A stretch of 25,605 bases of DNA from a virus: positions 1-25,605 of IMG/VR virus record IMGVR_UViG_3300037184_000495. One strand, 5' to 3'. Numbering within the stretch: position 1 is the stretch's first letter; each line of letters begins with the position of its first letter. Below, piece after piece: positions 13,379 to 20,332 of the stretch. The notes beneath the pieces were generated by a model. The model saw nothing but the letters and a program-made list of their open reading frames with translations, did no database searches and was not told where the DNA came from. The translations under genes were made by a program, and so were the position numbers.

Positions 13379-15577
13379 CTACATCCTTCGTGCGTTGAAG
13401 CCCGAAGCAGCTTGTGGGTTGTTCGGGGCCATGCCTGGCATCATTGACGTCTTGGTCTTCTTCGGCTTTGCAGCCGGCTTACTTGCAGCCGCTGTCTTCG
13501 GTGCAGGTTTCTGACCAAACTGTTGTGCGACCTTCTCCATCACCGCACGGGCCGCTGCTATCTGCACAAGTTGTGCACTCTGTGCACTCGCAATCTTGGC
13601 GCCGGCTTCGTTGGTGTGTTCGAAAACGCGTTGAAGAACATCGTCTTTGCTCGCCGACAATGCCGGCTCGTTCACAACGGCACCCAGGTCTTTCTTGGGG
13701 TCGGCCTTTGCTTCACGACGTGTGTAGTTGATAGCGGCCTGCGAAGACTCAAGCATGCGCTTTTGCGAATCCACATCGCTCGGCTCCGGTGGCTGCTCTT
13801 CGCCGCTTTCCGATGCACCGTCGGGTGGATTGGGACCGATGTCCTTGATAGTGCCCGCACTGATTTGCGCGGGGAAGATCGCGTCTTCTGCCGTCTTCTT
13901 CAAACCGAGAGCGGCAAGATTTCGCTCGTAGACAGAAGCGGTCTTACCCGCCTTGGCTGCCTTTGCCATGCGTGCAGCCGCTGTCTTGAATTCTAATTCA
14001 TCGCCGCCGCCCCCGAGTTCCGCATTGTGAACGGCATTCTGGTGACCCAGGAGCGCAATACGCTTAGCCCGTTCTTGTTCGAGTGCATCAGACTTTGCAA
14101 GCGCCGCCGCTCGTTGGTCCTTGTCACCAAATTGCTCGCCGATGGACTTTCCCGTAATGTGCCCCAGGTACCCGCCACCAATTGCGCCAGCAGCAGTACC
14201 CAGGCCTGGATGTCCGATGAGTTCACCGAGCGCGTGCCCACCAACACCGCCACCAATTGCACCCAGTGTAGTACCAATAGTGGAGCCGCGATTGACGGGC
14301 GTATTGGCGCGATTGAGTTCATTGTAGGCGGTATCGAGTTCCGGTTCAACTTCGTGCAGAGGGCGTGGGTCCGCGGCTTTCTTCGTCTTGGCCGCCGCCT
14401 TCGCCATCGCAGCCGCCATCTTGGGAAGAGGAGCTCCCGTAATCATGGCGTGTCGAGCCGCATCGTAACCGGTAGCGGGGGCCACAGCAGCTTTCTGTGG
14501 CATGAGGCTTTGTGCATGCTGGCCAATAGTCTTGCCCGTGTATCCATGAATGGCGCCCATCGTACCGCCTGCCGCTGCACCAATACGACCACCTTCTGGG
14601 CCAGCAATAGCACGTCCAATTAGCCCGCCTGCCGCCGCACCGCCGAGACCCTTTAGCACTGCCATGCCCGTACCGCCAACCTTCACAAGCTGCGGCCGCC
14701 CCTTCGCATCGAAGGCCACTTTGGCGAGGCCGAGAGCAATGAGGTTGTTTGCGTGCGCCGATGACAGCTTTTGTTCCGCGGTCGTGAGCGTCGTCTTCTC
14801 ATTCGGAATGGGCTCGGTCGGTTGCTCGCCGTGCTCCATATGGTCATTCGTCTCCATCCCTGTACCGGGGTCGGAGGGACGCGTGGGGTCTTTTTGCTGT
14901 GCCGGCGACATCGGAGGGGCCTCGTTGGCCTCACCCATGTTGGTGTCCGCGGGGTTCTCACCGGAGGGAGGGGTGTTCAATTCCAGTGAACCCGGGCCCT
15001 CGCCCGGACCCACACCCGCTGTCGTCGCAGAATCCAGCTCAATCGCCGCAAGTTTGGGATTCACCTGACGTGCTAGGTAATCCAAGGCGTTCGCCAGCTT
15101 GGTCGTCACCGCGGTGGGAATCGAAGAGGGGGCCGGTGCGGGCTTCGCACTTGCCGTCTTCACCTGCGCCGGGGGCGTACCCCCTGCATTGGCAATCTGC
15201 CTTGCGGCTTCATAGCTGATATCTACCCGAGATGCCGAGCCCGCCATTGCGGATTTGATCAACTCGTGCAGCGGGGGTCGTCCCGTCATTGTATTCATTG
15301 CACTCTCCTGTGAAGCTGTCTTTGGTAAAAACTCAAGGCCCCTGGGGGACTGGGACTTCTGCTCGGTGGCACCCGCATCCGGGGTGATAGGTAGTCCCGT
15401 ATTCACGCGCGAGTAGGTTGTTCGTCCACCGAGTCCAGAAGGGCCTTTTTGACCTGGAGCCGGCTTGTTTTCAATCGCGGGTTGGGGAACAGGAGCCTGG
15501 CGTGCAGTCGCAGTACTCGGATCAGGAGTACCCGACCCAACTGCATCTGCAAACTTCGCACGCCAGCTCGTGTTCAT
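13379..15577 (-). CDS. Large glycine-zipper internal-type protein with many K-T-A motifs
   Basis: 732 residues, not a known family. It alternates disordered Pro/Ser/Glu-rich stretches with helices. Two glycine-zipper regions (about 305-353 and 431-480, with GGAAAGGLIG and GAIGGGVGGHALG) look like paired membrane-type helices. The K-T/x-A motif occurs many times (LPKTAS, QVKTAS, FKTAAARMAKAAKAGKTAS, KKTAED, PKTAAA). A short segment is duplicated: NLIALGLAKVAFDA (279-292) and NLAALGLKKTAEDA (553-566). The N-terminal ATG has only AGG five bases upstream, whereas an internal in-frame ATG at 15298 has AGGAG at ideal spacing, so a second, 639-residue product is likely. The protein probably lies inside the head and may be cut by the phage protease (inference). 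Confidence 0.6.
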   Translation of the reverse strand: MNTSWRAKFADAVGSGTPDPSTATARQAPVPQPAIENKPAPGQKGPSGLGGRTTYSRVNTGLPITPDAGATEQKSQSPRGLEFLPKTASQESAMNTMTGRPPLHELIKSAMAGSASRVDISYEAARQIANAGGTPPAQVKTASAKPAPAPSSIPTAVTTKLANALDYLARQVNPKLAAIELDSATTAGVGPGEGPGSLELNTPPSGENPADTNMGEANEAPPMSPAQQKDPTRPSDPGTGMETNDHMEHGEQPTEPIPNEKTTLTTAEQKLSSAHANNLIALGLAKVAFDAKGRPQLVKVGGTGMAVLKGLGGAAAGGLIGRAIAGPEGGRIGAAAGGTMGAIHGYTGKTIGQHAQSLMPQKAAVAPATGYDAARHAMITGAPLPKMAAAMAKAAAKTKKAADPRPLHEVEPELDTAYNELNRANTPVNRGSTIGTTLGAIGGGVGGHALGELIGHPGLGTAAGAIGGGYLGHITGKSIGEQFGDKDQRAAALAKSDALEQERAKRIALLGHQNAVHNAELGGGGDELEFKTAAARMAKAAKAGKTASVYERNLAALGLKKTAEDAIFPAQISAGTIKDIGPNPPDGASESGEEQPPEPSDVDSQKRMLESSQAAINYTRREAKADPKKDLGAVVNEPALSASKDDVLQRVFEHTNEAGAKIASAQSAQLVQIAAARAVMEKVAQQFGQKPAPKTAAASKPAAKPKKTKTSMMPGMAPNNPQAASGFNARRM
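15296..15309 (-). promoter_or_regulatory. Internal ribosome binding site and in-frame ATG
   Basis: AGGAG, then six bases, then ATG in the reading frame of the 732-residue protein at codon 94. This is a better initiation site than that of the annotated start. The resulting protein would begin MNTMTGRPPLHELIKSAMAG, closely resembling the motif-bearing N-termini of neighbouring proteins (for example FVDELIKIAS). It may be the main start or an additional one. Confidence 0.5.
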
Positions 15578-15583
15578 GACTCC

Positions 15584-16336
15584 CTAGACCTTTGACCAAT
15601 CAACGGGATACTTGGCGGCTTCGAGCAGTTCCAGCGAGCGGATATTGAGTGCACGTTCGTAGTCGCCGGTGCCCACCACAGAGGCCGTCTTGTTCATATC
15701 GGGGACGCCGAGCGTGAGAATCGCATTCAGTCGTTGCGTGACTTCCGGCACCTGAATGCCGGCTTGGCTTGCAAGCTTGACAGCATTGCGCGCGGCTTGA
15801 ACGTCGAACGCGGAGGCTTCCTTCTTGGCGGCAGGCTTCGCATTCGCGGCGAACTCCGGAGGAACGCCCTTCTTCTTCGGTGCAGCCACTTCCGCGGCAA
15901 TCTTGGTGCGTTCATCGGTGAAGGAGTGTGCCATCACGCGACCGAGGTAGTCGGCTTCCGCAACCTTCTGTTGCCATTGGTGCATCGCGGCGAATTGAGC
16001 CTGAGCCTCTTTCTTTTCCTCAGCCTCCTCTTTCTTTTCCTCGCCCTCGGCCTCCTCTTCCTCGCCCTCGACCTTTTTCTTTTCGCCTTCGGCTTCTTCT
16101 TCTTCGCCTTCGGCCTCTTCTTCGGCGGCTCCGCCCTCTTCCGCGAGTTTGGCATTCCATGTGGTCCAAAGTTCTGCGCGCTGTCGTGCAGTCAGGGCCG
16201 TCAAGTCGATGCCTTGGTCGCTGGCAACCTTCGCGAACAGTTCAAGGTGAGCGATTTTGGTTTGTTCTTTTTGCACTTGATCGCCAAAACCGTGAGTGTT
16301 GTACATCGCAGCAAGCGTGGGATTCATTCCTGACAT
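15584..16336 (-). CDS. Scaffold-like protein with E/K-rich helix
   Basis: 250 residues. The N-terminus (NPTLAAMYNTHGFGDQ) is followed by K-x-A motifs (TKIAHLELFAKVASD). Residues about 66-112 are almost entirely Glu, Lys, Ala and Gly, probably a long charged single helix. A YLGRVMAHSFTDERTKIA segment follows at 130-147. The C-terminal third is helical and carries PDMNKTASV then GDYERAL (212-230), shared with the 135-residue protein. High charge, helix content and a position straight after the protease resemble the scaffolding or core proteins of large phages; this is inferred, and no family is firmly recognised. GGAG nine bases before the first ATG supports this start over the Met at codon 4. 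The 101 bases upstream hold no gene. Confidence 0.55.
   Translation of the reverse strand: MSGMNPTLAAMYNTHGFGDQVQKEQTKIAHLELFAKVASDQGIDLTALTARQRAELWTTWNAKLAEEGGAAEEEAEGEEEEAEGEKKKVEGEEEEAEGEEKKEEAEEKKEAQAQFAAMHQWQQKVAEADYLGRVMAHSFTDERTKIAAEVAAPKKKGVPPEFAANAKPAAKKEASAFDVQAARNAVKLASQAGIQVPEVTQRLNAILTLGVPDMNKTASVVGTGDYERALNIRSLELLEAAKYPVDWSKV
16001..16141 (-). repeat. Low-complexity Glu/Lys/Ala codon tract
   Basis: A purine-rich tract in the scaffold-like gene, made of imperfect repeats encoding units such as EEEEAEGE and KKEEAEEKK. It is coding, but prone to expansion or contraction by slippage. Confidence 0.7.
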
Positions 16337-16437
16337 TTATTTGTTCTCCATGTGAGTGTTCGGTCAGTTCACGTGTTCCTCGAAGGGGTTCGCCCCTCTC
16401 CACGCTGGCTCTTCGCCTTTGAGTAGGTTGTAGCAGT

Positions 16438-18081
16438 CTACACGATACATCCACAAACCTCGTTTTTGAAAGCATCACGCAGATAGCAGTAGGACAGTGA
16501 AGTAAATACTTCGGAGGGAGAGGCGGATGCAACCTTCTGAAGATCAAAGTCTTTGGAGGTGGCAACCTTCTGAATCAGTACTTGACTATAGGGGGCCATA
16601 TCTAAGAGCTGTTCTCGATAGCCGTTGTACGCAGCACCAATCTTACGGAGTAGTTCCGAGGAATGGGAAGAACCCTTCGGGTCTACATCTCCAGAATCAG
16701 AACTGATAATTGTCACGCGCCGTTCAATTGCCGGAGCCAATGCAGTCCGTTCTTGAAACAGCGGCATCAACATACGTGCAAGTGCGGGAAGAAAAGAGGT
16801 GAAGCCCATGTCACAAGGTGTGGATTCTTCAACCTGCGGGAATGTGATGTTCTTGTCCTCAAGTGCGTCCGCCAAAGGCGCCTGCCCACCCCGAATCAGA
16901 ATGATTCGTTGGAACTCTCGGGGACGAAGAACCATCCCCAGACCGCTTGTTGTACTGAGGGCATTGGACAAAGGGACGGAGGACAGTGCATGGAGCATGT
17001 CGCTTGATAGGTCTGGCTCGTTCTTCGTCATCAGCGGAATGGCCTTGGCAGCATCGGGAATCGAACTGACTTCCTTGTCTATTTCCGCGCTCTTGTCCTT
17101 CGCATCTTTTCCGAGGAAGGCCGTCTTCAGAATGTCATCTGAAATGGACGCCGTCTTCTGGATTCCTTCCCACCAAGGAGCTGTCGAAACAGCGACTTGC
17201 ACAGACGCAGTCTTCTCCGGACCCACTGGTTCATTCTTCGAGATGTGCACCAGTACCTTCGCCGTTCGGTCGGCTCCGATGAAGACGAAGCTGATGTCGA
17301 AGAATCGCGGGTAGTCGTTGTACACAAACACCTTTCTTCCGTCGGGAAGAATTCGGTTCATGTACTTCAGACAGTACTCATCGTAGTCATCGCGCGTGAT
17401 AGACAGTCCCGTAATGGGATCCTTCTTATGGTATTCAAGGATGGCCTGTCCTGGAGACGCGTGCCTCTTTGAGTCATACGTCGCCTTTGCCTTGTTGTAC
17501 TTGTCCCAGTCGAGCGTAATGGAGCTGGTATCAAAGGGGACGCGGGAACCCATTGAAACATCTGGAAACATTCCAGCCGTCAACTTATCCCAGACGGGCG
17601 TACCCCCGAACTCGAGACACTTGTCGTAGTCAACGCGCACGACCAATTCGACCCGCTTCATCTGGTCGTTCCAGATGGCGAGCTCCACTTCGCCGTAGGC
17701 CCGACTTGGATCCTTGTTCTTATGGTGGGCGAACGGGTGTGCGCTATAGAAAGACGGAAACCCGTAGGGCCAATTAGCCGAAAGAGGTCGATCTACAATC
17801 GGATTGTCCGTCCATCCCGGCGGGCAGTGAATCAACCCCTCTTCGGGAAAATGATCGCCGTTTATATTCGAACCGTAATACTCTCCGGCACCCAAAGCAT
17901 TTACGAGAACGTATTGCGAGCCCTGACGTCGACGAAGGCTCGAGATATAGTTGGAAACCGCGGGGAGAAGCCCAGCACCCGCCGTCTTCTCAAACTCACG
18001 GTCCGTTTTCTTGGAGCCAAAGAGAGGGATCGCGGTGTACCCAAGCTCGTTTCGATTGAGAAAGGTACTGACTTTGAGCAT
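16438..18081 (-). CDS. Prohead (capsid maturation) protease with long C-terminal extension
   Basis: 547 residues. Residues about 57-83 (YVLVNALGAGEYYGSNINGD, then HFPE) and 113-180 form the part that resembles phage prohead proteases. A His-rich segment HPFAHHKNKD leads into AYGEVELAIWNDQMKRVELV, and FPDVSMGSRV contains a candidate catalytic Ser at about 176 in a V-S-M-G context comparable with V-S-I-G of herpes/HK97-type serine proteases; His 115, 119 or 120 could be its partner. Such proteases cut scaffold and capsid N-termini during maturation. At 547 residues it is more than twice the usual length. The C-terminal half carries several K-T/V-A-S peptides (EKTASV, IQKTASISDDILKTAF, LQKVAS) that could be self-cleavage sites. 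No clear ribosome binding site is visible; the gene starts six bases after its neighbour. The protease call is moderately sure. Confidence 0.6.
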   Translation of the reverse strand: MLKVSTFLNRNELGYTAIPLFGSKKTDREFEKTAGAGLLPAVSNYISSLRRRQGSQYVLVNALGAGEYYGSNINGDHFPEEGLIHCPPGWTDNPIVDRPLSANWPYGFPSFYSAHPFAHHKNKDPSRAYGEVELAIWNDQMKRVELVVRVDYDKCLEFGGTPVWDKLTAGMFPDVSMGSRVPFDTSSITLDWDKYNKAKATYDSKRHASPGQAILEYHKKDPITGLSITRDDYDEYCLKYMNRILPDGRKVFVYNDYPRFFDISFVFIGADRTAKVLVHISKNEPVGPEKTASVQVAVSTAPWWEGIQKTASISDDILKTAFLGKDAKDKSAEIDKEVSSIPDAAKAIPLMTKNEPDLSSDMLHALSSVPLSNALSTTSGLGMVLRPREFQRIILIRGGQAPLADALEDKNITFPQVEESTPCDMGFTSFLPALARMLMPLFQERTALAPAIERRVTIISSDSGDVDPKGSSHSSELLRKIGAAYNGYREQLLDMAPYSQVLIQKVATSKDFDLQKVASASPSEVFTSLSYCYLRDAFKNEVCGCIV

Positions 18082-18087
18082 GATGCT

Positions 18088-18639
18088 TTACGGGCTGTGT
18101 TTCTGCCATTGGGGGGCGAGTTCGTCTAACTTCTTCTCCAGCTCAAGGCCATGAACAGTCTGAGCCAGACCTGAATATGGATCGGACGGTTTGAGCGCGT
18201 TTGAAGCGAGGTCTTTGCCGACACTCGGTGCCATTGATTGCATTGCACGGGAGAGCACGCCCTGATCGGGCTGCTTCATGCTTTCTCGACGGGCTTCCAC
18301 GACATGCTTTCCCGCACCTTCGGGGTTGCCCACCATTTGGTGCATGTACGCACTGGCCACAAGTGGGTCGGCCGCGAACTCGGGAGACATTCGGTGAAGA
18401 GAGTCGAACATCATCTTCGCCTTCTTTGGGTTCTGCTCGTGAAACTGGCGGACATCGTCTGAGCTGTTTTCGAGCATAGCGTTGTACCGAGAGTTCTTCA
18501 TCGCGCTGTTGTACAAGTGGCTTGCAATGACGGGAGCGCCTGCGAGGGCCAAACCCGCGCCCACGCTGATGGCTCCGTGTTGAAGGGCGTCCTTCCAGTC
18601 CGCGGTCTTGGCCATAAAGTATTCATCGATTGGATTCAT
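18088..18639 (-). CDS. Virion-type protein with one hydrophobic segment, unknown
   Basis: 183 residues. It begins MNPIDEYFMAKTADWKDAL, with the recurring K-T-A motif near the N-terminus, followed by a Gly/Ala-rich hydrophobic stretch (residues about 22-43, AISVGAGLALAGAPVIASHL) that could span a membrane. The rest is polar and helical. The start overlaps the stop of the upstream gene as ATGA, with GAGGTG just before it, so translation is coupled. The role is unknown; it resembles its larger neighbours in having a motif, then a hydrophobic helix, then a charged tail. Confidence 0.55.
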   Translation of the reverse strand: MNPIDEYFMAKTADWKDALQHGAISVGAGLALAGAPVIASHLYNSAMKNSRYNAMLENSSDDVRQFHEQNPKKAKMMFDSLHRMSPEFAADPLVASAYMHQMVGNPEGAGKHVVEARRESMKQPDQGVLSRAMQSMAPSVGKDLASNALKPSDPYSGLAQTVHGLELEKKLDELAPQWQKHSP

Positions 18640-19607
18640 CGCACCACCTCACCATAGTGTTGATTGACCGAACGCTCAAAGTGAACGAGCTGCTCGATGC
18701 CTTCCAAAATCTCTTGTTGTGCGGCACGAAGATGCGCAATCTTCGTCAGCGTTTCCTGGTAGGCATCGAAGGTCACAACCAGTGGGTGCTTGTCGTTGAC
18801 GACGACGTTTCGACTTGCAGTCTTTTCAAAGGAGGCGCCGAGTTTGTCCCACGAGGAAAAGACTTCCTGTTGAAGTCGTGGACCCATGTACGCGAAAGCA
18901 GCCTTTACCATTTCCGGGTCTGTCGCCTTTGTCAACTGCCAAGCCTGCACGATCTCTCCGAGGGACACACCCGAAAGCGACGCCTGCTTGACGCTGTTGT
19001 ACATCTCCTCTGAAATTGAAAGAAGATCCACTTCCAGCTCACCGATTTGTGATGTGATGTTGTCCCGGGCTGTTGCCAACTTGTCGCGCATCTCGTGCAC
19101 GTCGCTCATGGGGTGTGCAAACGGAATAGGTGCCGCTTGTTTGTCCACCGCGAACGCCTCCGCGAGTACGTCGTCCGAACGACTTTGTGCAGAGGCAGTC
19201 TTGGCCATACCACCCCGAGAAGCCGTTTTGACGTTCGGCGTGTGCGAGTAGTCAAGGTTTCCGCGGTCAAATACGGTTCCCCCACCGCCATCATTGAGGT
19301 CTTGAAGAACCGTGTTGTACTCCGCGGGCCCGCCCTCGAAGACCACATACTTATTTGCCTCGCCCTCTTTTTTGAACTCCGTGAGGAAGGCGTCCGTGTT
19401 TGCGAATTCCACAACCCGCTTCACCTGTTCTGGAGAAAGGCCCGCGGTCTTGATGGTCTGAACCACCGCTTCACTGAGTGTGCTGCAAACCCCCGAGGAG
19501 TACAGATTCGAGGCATGCTTTCCGAACGTTTCGAGTTCTTCTCCGCTCACGCTTCGCGCGGAGGATTGTTGTAGGAGCGTCTGCGGAGGGAGGTCGTATT
19601 GGCTCAT
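18636..19607 (-). CDS. Motif-rich virion-type protein, unknown
   Basis: 323 residues, mostly helical with a Gly-rich turn (LQDLNDGGGGTVFDRG, about 101-116). It carries one of the densest sets of K-x-A motifs in the window: TIKTAG, NVKTASRGGMAKTASA, VDKQAA, SVKQAS, MVKAAF, FEKTASR, LTKIAH. It lies between terminase and protease, a place often held by portal in other phages, but it has neither the length nor the pattern of a portal protein. It is probably a head-interior or assembly protein (inferred). Its start is 20 bases from the divergent start of the helix-turn-helix gene, and only a weak ribosome binding site is visible. Confidence 0.55.
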   Translation of the reverse strand: MSQYDLPPQTLLQQSSARSVSGEELETFGKHASNLYSSGVCSTLSEAVVQTIKTAGLSPEQVKRVVEFANTDAFLTEFKKEGEANKYVVFEGGPAEYNTVLQDLNDGGGGTVFDRGNLDYSHTPNVKTASRGGMAKTASAQSRSDDVLAEAFAVDKQAAPIPFAHPMSDVHEMRDKLATARDNITSQIGELEVDLLSISEEMYNSVKQASLSGVSLGEIVQAWQLTKATDPEMVKAAFAYMGPRLQQEVFSSWDKLGASFEKTASRNVVVNDKHPLVVTFDAYQETLTKIAHLRAAQQEILEGIEQLVHFERSVNQHYGEVVR

Positions 19608-19627
19608 GGTTTATACCTAGAAGTAAC

Positions 19628-20332
19628 ATGGTCGCAGAAAACATAGGAAGAAACGAAGCGCTCATCTTCGTTGAAGAAGCCGCCGTCGTTCTGGGCGTCT
19701 CACGTCGCTTAGTCTATCGCTGGCTACGTGAAGGGACACTACGACGACGTTCTGGAACGGGCATGCGAGCGAAGTTATCCGCCGATGAAGTGCAGGCTTT
19801 TCACGAGGCCCGGCTGCACCCCACAACGGTCGCTGGCCTGCAAAGGGAACTTCTCGCCGAACGAATTCGACGAGAGGCCCTTGAACGTCGGATAGAACGA
19901 ATGGAGCGCCTTCTTCTTTTGCAAACCCCTATCATTGGGGACGACAAGGCGGGATTGATAGACCTTACCCAACGTGCCTGCTACGCGCTGAAGGAACCAC
20001 CCACAGAGGTTTTGGAGATCACCGAGTGGTGCTCCATCTTTCTCAGCCTGCAAGAAGAGACGTTCCACCTGATTGAAGTCTATACCGACAATCCCGAGCC
20101 TTGGGCCCCCTTCCTCGTCTTGGCGGAGAAGATATACGAAGACTGCCGAAGACGCCTCTACGATCCAGAGATCAAAGCCATCTATGCAGAGTTGTCTGCT
20201 GCGCGTAGAACGCTTCGACAGGTGGTGTTCTTCATGGTTGCTCGAACGCGTAACGAGGTTCGCGCCCGAGGCGTCGTCCCGGAGATGGAAACGGACGTCA
20301 TCCGCAGAATCAATAAGCATGTTCGATCCTAA
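19628..20332 (+). CDS. Helix-turn-helix/coiled-coil DNA-binding protein
   Basis: 234 residues on the strand opposite to nearly all neighbours. Residues 12-60 (FVEEAAVVLGVSRRLVYRWL, then EGTLRRR and LSADEVQAF) match the helix-turn-helix of excisionase/MerR-like (HTH_17) DNA-binding proteins. Residues about 68-100 are a strongly charged coiled coil (LQRELLAERIRREALERRI), probably for dimerisation. The remaining 130 residues are helical and unrecognised. It faces the 323-residue gene head-on across only 20 bases and ends overlapping the last three bases of the terminase gene. It could regulate the divergent late genes or act in DNA recognition for packaging. Start at the ATG at 19628, because the domain begins right after it; the ribosome binding site is weak (AGAAG). 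Confidence 0.7.
   Translation: MVAENIGRNEALIFVEEAAVVLGVSRRLVYRWLREGTLRRRSGTGMRAKLSADEVQAFHEARLHPTTVAGLQRELLAERIRREALERRIERMERLLLLQTPIIGDDKAGLIDLTQRACYALKEPPTEVLEITEWCSIFLSLQEETFHLIEVYTDNPEPWAPFLVLAEKIYEDCRRRLYDPEIKAIYAELSAARRTLRQVVFFMVARTRNEVRARGVVPEMETDVIRRINKHVRS

Noticed and set aside
16384-16397. AGGGG-TTCG-CCCCT hairpin in the 101-base gap after the protease gene
   Set aside because: Only a five-base-pair stem and no T-run on the minus strand, so not called a terminator. No promoter motif is convincing in this gap either.
19775-20320. 181-codon minus-strand frame under the helix-turn-helix gene
   Set aside because: The plus-strand frame has a clear helix-turn-helix and coiled coil; the minus-strand frame has neither a domain pattern nor a ribosome binding site.
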